DNA from: Jacaranda mimosifolia | Taxonomy: Eukaryota; Streptophyta; Magnoliopsida; Lamiales; Bignoniaceae | NCBI GenBank assembly: GCA_018894105.1 | Contig: CM032117.1 | Span: 33,584,501 to 33,648,500, forward strand | DNA length: 64,000 bases | Direction of reading: 5' to 3' | Part shown: piece by piece, positions 59,049 through 64,000 of the stretch | Numbering within the stretch: position 1 is the first letter of the stretch | Layout of the letters: the number at the start of each line of letters is the position of its first letter | Translations under genes and position numbers: made by a program | The notes under the pieces: model-generated | Told to the model about the DNA's origin: nothing | The model's database searches: none | What the model saw: the letters and a program-made list of their open reading frames with translations, nothing else

Positions 59049-60805
59049 TTTTTATTTTTGAAATATTAAAAATTATGAAAATGGGCTTTGAAAATGAAAC
59101 CAAAGGGCCCTCTATTTGGGACATTTCGTACCAAAATAAATAGCAAGAATTGCAAATTTCTTTGAGATTTTCTTCATCCAATGGAAAGTGGGGGCTATCA
59201 CAAATTACAAAATGTATTAGACTTTCGAAGAATTGTTTTGCAATCCTATATCTAGATAAGTTTATTCAATTGTCAATTGAACTCTTAATTTACGGAGTTT
59301 AAATTTAAATCATCTAACATACGCTAATAGCTCATATCATTTAAATTTTGTACTAAATACTAAGTACTTTCATTTTTAAACTTAAAATATTCCACGTTGG
59401 TCTTTCAAACCACTTTCCCACAATCTTTTGTAAGAAAAATGACTACGTTGCCGGTGCATATGCAATAAAATGATCAAAACAAAGCTATAAAATTGCACTA
59501 AAATATATTGTTTAGATAAATTATGTAGTTATTCATTTTATTGACTTCAACAAAACAATAAAAACTTTATATACTTACTTAAAGCAAATTAAAACTAAAA
59601 TGATTCTACTATGTAAAATTTTATTATATTGAACATAAAAAACAAGGTTTAATATATTTTTTTAGTTTTCATTCACATATATGTACATACATATTAAACT
59701 TATATCATTTTATATATTATTTAATTTTTGAATAAAATGAATAAATATTTAATTTATCTGGAAAATGCGACAAATTATAATTTAGGTACAAGATGAAAAT
59801 TAAAGGGCCAAACTACACTTCGTCAACTCTGTTTTGACCATTGTGCCTTTGTAACTTTATTTTGATTATTTTACCCCTCCGGAGTACACTGTCAGACATT
59901 TATCGTATTATAAAATACAAGATAAATAACTAAATTGAAATGGAGATCCAAACTTCTCCCGCAGTGAAATAAATATTGTCCCATGTTTGCAAAGATACAT
60001 AGAATAAATCTTACTTAGTCTATGTACATTGTCTGAAAATATTTTCAAAATAGAAATAAATATTTTTTCTTTCAACATAATATTAAAAAATTCTAATCAT
60101 TTCAAACCATTAGATCAATATAAAATAATTATATTTATATCTTTCAATCATTATTTTAATATACATATATATTTTCAATTATTATATCACTAAAAAATAA
60201 AATAAAATACTATAAAAATTTAATGTGACACCACTAATCAAACAAAAACTTACATCAAAAGATGTTTATAATCTCTCAAAATACAATCAAACATAATTTC
60301 ACACCCAATACGTGCTCCCATCCATTCTCAAAAACATATTCTTCCAAAACAAATTCAAACATTGCATTAGTTCGCAATTTGAAACTTCGGTCAATGAATT
60401 ATGATATATGTGACAAAATATTTATAATAAAAAAATAAAACGCTCATTGAAATAGAGGAGATGCGAACTGTTACATCAAAACGCATTCACCACACCCGCT
60501 AAAGATCTGTACTAACGTCAATAGCCTACAAATGCCTCAAAAGGTACATCAGATATCTGTCTGTGCGTCTGCCTCCTGTAGGTATCATCACAAAATACAT
60601 CAAGGAATTCCATACGTAATATGAACACTTGAGCTGTGGATGATTTTCTGGCAATGTGAATCTTATATGTGCCTTTCCTGATCGTTTCAGATCAACCAGA
60701 TGTGATGAAGACGGTGTTTCTATAACTTAAAACATCAAAGTCAATCATGTAAAAAGCAACTATGATGAGCCGTATAAAAGAGTCTTTGCTGCTGTTGATA
60801 TTATT

Positions 60806-63660
60806 TTACCTAGAAAGAGATAGACTACTCAAGAATGCTAATGTGCGGGGAGATGTAGACTTTCCAAAGAGGGAACACCATGGAGGAAGCTTCTCAACAA
60901 CATTTTTAATCTGTGGTGTCAATTTGTCTACATCTGTTCTCAGTCTTAGAACAAGTTGCTCTTTTCCAACATCCTCAGTCATTGTCTGAGTACCATTTTT
61001 GGCCCAGAACAGAATGAGGTTAAACTTGGTCGGCGCTTTCTTCCCACCCGAAAACTGAATGGTGTGCAATCCATCCACGCTGCTCTTTTCACCCAAAGGA
61101 ATCAACTCCTCGGAACTGTCTGCGTCTGTGGATGGAAAGAAGCGTTAGCAAATGAGAAATGGATGAAGCTATATTGTGGTTGAGTAATATAACAATTAGG
61201 GCTTATTTGCTTCATTGGATAAAGTTTGATAGATCCATTTTCAAGCTTTATCTCTTGTTTGATTCACATTTTTATGGCTCATGATACCTTCGCGGCCCGA
61301 CATGGTATCATGGGCCAAGCTGGTTTTATGGATCAAGCCATCGTGGCTTGATCCATTTTCTATCCTTCTAAATTTGATCTGATAAAGAATAAAAATGACA
61401 TTCTTACCCTCATAAAAATCCTATCCTCAACGCCTTCTGCCAAATTTTGAAAATTTACCTTATTAGAAGTTAGGATATTTTGGACATTACAAAGTATAAT
61501 CACATTGAGCAATCTTGTCAATCAAACATTAGATAGTATTAAGCATGAGATATCACTAATTTTTAAAATCCAAGCAAACAATAGATTACATAGTTTTGGA
61601 TACCATTTCTAGCTTATGTATCACTAGCATATTAATCCTTCCTAATCTTATATGCCCAAGCAAACAAGCCCTTAGGATAAACAATGGAAGACAATTTTTC
61701 CAAAATATGATACAAACTTGTGAACCTTATGAACAAGATAGATGCGGATACGAAAGTTCAATTATGCACCTCTATTTTTCACAATTTCAAGTAAGAACAA
61801 AAAAACCAAGCAATTTCCTTAACCCTATGTTCAGGCCTTGGATTTGTAATGAGGAAAATGCTGACAAACTTTTTTCATGCTTCAAATGGTGTAAATTTAT
61901 GTTTTAGTCTTTGCACACTAGCATTTTTCTTTCTTTCCTTTATTTATTATTTTTTTTTTTTCATTTTTTCTTTTTCCTTACTAATTCCTTTGATTCAAAC
62001 ATGGTATAAGAGTTCAGAACTTGCTTCTTCCTAGCACGGCCACATTATTCGTAAAACTCTCTTGCTCCACTAGTAAAGGTTGATTTGAATATACATATGT
62101 ATATATATATATATGCACATAATCACCTAAAAATACTTCGTCATAGAAAAAAGATGCTCGATCTTATCACAAATCCCCTTTTTTTTTTTTTTCAAACACA
62201 CGTACATTAAGAGTCCGTTAGAGTTCGAACTCCTGACTTGAGAGACTAATGCCACTAGGACTAGGTCACAAGCCACTCGGCATCACAGACCCAAGTTTGA
62301 GAATCGAGTGTTCCACAATTAAAACATGAATTATTGGGATACAACTTTCGATGAGCAGTTCATATTTGTGTGTCATGTTTATTTGTAATTTTAAAGATAA
62401 GAAAGAAATGCAACAACTAAAGAATAAATATTCACGATAATTTGATGATATACCTTTCAACTGGAAGTCTTCAATTTCTCTGGTATTGATTCCAAGAGAC
62501 CAGCGAGTAGAAACTCTGGTGTCGATTGAAATTTGCGTCTCTCGGGGCTCTCCTTTTGAATCCTTCTCCACAAGGATTGCTGGAATATCAGACTTGAGCC
62601 AGCCCATTTCGGCATTCTTGTCCGTCCAACAACTGTAGTTGACAGAAAAAGTAACAAAGTCCAAGTATCTGTCCCTACTGCAAACAAATCCTTCCCCAAT
62701 ATGGTCAGCCTCCTTAATCAAGTTTCCAGGAGTCGTTGAAAACAGAGAAATATACGAGACTGGTTCGAGCTTTTCTCCGCTCATTCTCGTTGCATCCACA
62801 ACATGCACGATCTAGACACCAGAAGAAAATGTTAGAAATTCTATGATTTCTATTATCATGAGATGGCTTTATCACAGAATCGCATTATTCAGTGAGTATT
62901 TACGCAACAAAACGACCACAGATAAAAGCTTTTCATGTGGTTTAAATTGAAAGTGGAGCTCTAAACGAGAAATATGAAAAAGGAACTTTGAAACTGACTT
63001 ATTGAAAAGTCAAGTTCAATAAGTATGATGTTTGCATCTGTAAAATAACTGATATCCCGAATACTTTGGTACGGTGATTCAAAAGTAATGAAAATTAAAC
63101 TCGGGATGTTTTGCATATAACCTTAAAACCTTTTACTCATGAAGGTTTTAGCATATGTGCCATGGAGAAACAAATAGGGTACAATGGCAATAATGAAATA
63201 AGAAAAAGATATGCTTCAGTGTTCTGACATGCATCTAGTCGAAGAATTTCAGACGCTTGGCGACAAGATGAGTCACCATAAGCAGAATTACCCTGGCCAA
63301 GGGATGAGATAAAATAACAAAATCCAACACAAGGATTCAATTCTAACCTCAATTCCAAATACCATCTTTATGAAACTGTGGAGAACTAAAATCATATCTA
63401 AGCATGGTTTAGGCAGATACCGGAATATTGTGTCAGATTCACAAAGTTTGAGGGAATATGATTAATGCATATTTATCCCAGTTATAATACTAGACAAATG
63501 GTAAACAAAATGGAGCATATTGATATCAAAGAACACTGGTTTCTCACATTTACAGCTCTAGCAGTATCTTCTGAAAATGGTGGAACAACACCACTGTAAG
63601 CTGCACCAAGTGAGGTTGCAAACAGGATTCCTGTAGCAATTATTATTGGCACTTTTGCAC
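60806..63660 (-). CDS. ERMP1-like M28 zinc peptidase, C-terminal exons (partial gene)
   Basis: The last three exons on the minus strand: 63660-63548, 62811-62454 and 61125-60806 (stop TAA 60808-60806). GT-AG borders and phases agree, giving 262 codons. Exon pieces include a hydrophobic stretch (VPIIIATGILFATSLGAAYS), then MSGEKLEPVSYISLFSTTPG, GFVCSRDRYLDFVTFSVNYS, ISIDTRVSTRWSLGIN, VDGLHTIQFSGGKKAPTKFN and the end LPPWCSLFGKSTSPRTLAFL. These match the lumenal C-terminal region of plant endoplasmic reticulum metallopeptidase 1-like proteins. The zinc-binding catalytic domain and membrane segments would be encoded beyond 64000. No breaks were seen in these exons. Assignment is from recognition of family sequence; no search was run. 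Confidence 0.87.
61126..62453 (-). other. Last intron of the M28 peptidase gene
   Basis: Donor GTATATC at 62453 and acceptor TCCATCCACAG ending at 61126. It contains a Tourist-like MITE (61199-61671), T-runs near 61950 and 62180, and an (AT)n run near 62095-62120. Confidence 0.85.
61199..61671. mobile_element. Tourist-like (PIF/Harbinger) MITE, 473 bp
   Basis: The ends GGGCTTATTTGCTT and AAGCAAACAAGCCC are inverted copies with one change. The 3-bp duplication TTA flanks both sides (61196-61198, 61672-61674). There is no coding frame. Inside are two perfect hairpins: CATGATACC / GGTATCATG (about 61279-61311) and GGATCAAGCCA / TGGCTTGATCC with a three-base loop (61330-61354). Confidence 0.85.
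62812..63547 (-). other. Intron of the M28 peptidase gene
   Basis: Donor GTGAG at 63547 and acceptor GTGTCTAG ending at 62812. No other feature is recognised. Confidence 0.8.
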
Positions 63661-64000
63661 CTACAGAAAAAGGAAATAGAAAAAAACCTTTGTGGGAATT
63701 TTGGAATTCAAAATAGCAATGTAGTCTCGGAAGCATCATAATAAAAAGTAATGGGACCAGTATGGCTTATGTCCAGTTTGACTGTCAGAGAGGATAAATG
63801 TCGGTCTAATTTATTGAATTCAAGTGAAAATTCTCCTATATTCTATTGCACCCTACCCTATCATGCACTAATCGACTATACAGAAAAACATTAACATTTA
63901 AAATAACTGAAAAAAATGGTCAACGGGTAATCTCAACATTAGCTAGGTGTCATGTTTGTCTGCCAGATTTCAAGACCAAGAAATGATTTTTAAGAAAGAT
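63661..64000 (-). other. Upstream intron sequence of the M28 peptidase gene (partial)
   Basis: The acceptor TTTTTTCTGTAG ends at 63661. The remaining bases to the window edge show no exon. Confidence 0.65.

Larger units (their letters stand above)
56294..60480. other. AT-rich intergenic DNA with local duplications
   Basis: No gene seen. It contains the direct repeats listed separately (56532-57490 and 58122-59048) and long AT runs. The right end approaches the 3' flank of the M28 peptidase gene. Confidence 0.5.

Noticed and set aside
60762..60989. Plus-strand frames across the last exon of the peptidase gene
   Set aside because: The minus-strand exon matches a known protein family and explains the open frame.
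62190..62280. GTTCGAACTCCTGAC near a T-run, resembling a tRNA B box of a SINE
   Set aside because: No A box, ends or target duplication could be found; a single B-box-like match is not enough.

Overview
This is nuclear DNA of a flowering plant, most likely a eudicot. The evidence is two intron-containing plant genes (a plastid-type GNAT acetyltransferase and a plant ERMP1-like M28 peptidase), tRNA-Met-primed Copia elements, a Tat-like Gypsy element, a Helitron and Tourist-type MITEs. There are no bacterial-type operons, rRNA genes, tRNA genes or CRISPR arrays. I cannot name the genus.

Bases 1-20427 are a nest of Copia retrotransposons from one family with about 2.2-kb LTRs. Element A (minus strand, left LTR cut by the window edge, right LTR 17723-19982) was split in its 5' leader by element B (plus strand). 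B's first LTR (5096-7297) and a later LTR (14985-17186) are each 2,202 bp, and the insertion is bounded by the 5-bp duplication CATTG. B's own 3' LTR is only a 608-bp stub (13203-13810), fused to a second copy of A's leader that leads, through a third CATTG, into the later LTR. This is the footprint of an unequal exchange. A itself lies in an older LTR remnant (19983-20427). An old, heavily mutated Copia (20428-23672) follows, then an unassigned stretch and a candidate inverted-repeat transposon (24567-25441).

Bases 25646-37165 are a minus-strand Tat-like Gypsy element with two LTRs of about 0.8 kb. Two further LTRs of the Copia A/B family sit inside it: a truncated one (27246-28985) that took much of the integrase C-terminal region with it, and a full-length solo LTR (33305-35550) that interrupts gag. 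The region between pol and the Gypsy 3' LTR carries a TATA box and a serine-rich open frame on the opposite strand.

Bases 37166-64000 are gene-bearing. The GNAT gene (minus, 37869-42531) has three exons whose phases join cleanly into 286 codons. Upstream is a decayed Helitron (minus, about 43176-48770) with Rep and helicase remnants, then AT-rich DNA with exon-like remnants of an unidentified gene (51543-52553). A 3,086-bp solo LTR of Del/Tekay appearance (53203-56288) with the perfect duplication TTACA follows, then repeat-rich AT DNA. The window ends in the last three exons of an ERMP1-like M28 peptidase gene (minus, 60806-63660, continuing past 64000), whose last intron holds a Tourist-like MITE.

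None of the retroelement polyproteins is intact. The apparently functional genes are the GNAT gene and the partial peptidase gene. The most unusual signals are a four-copy motif in the Copia leader, a palindrome around the LTR TATA box with compensatory changes between copies, the CATTG duplication structure, and the antisense serine-rich frame in the Gypsy element.
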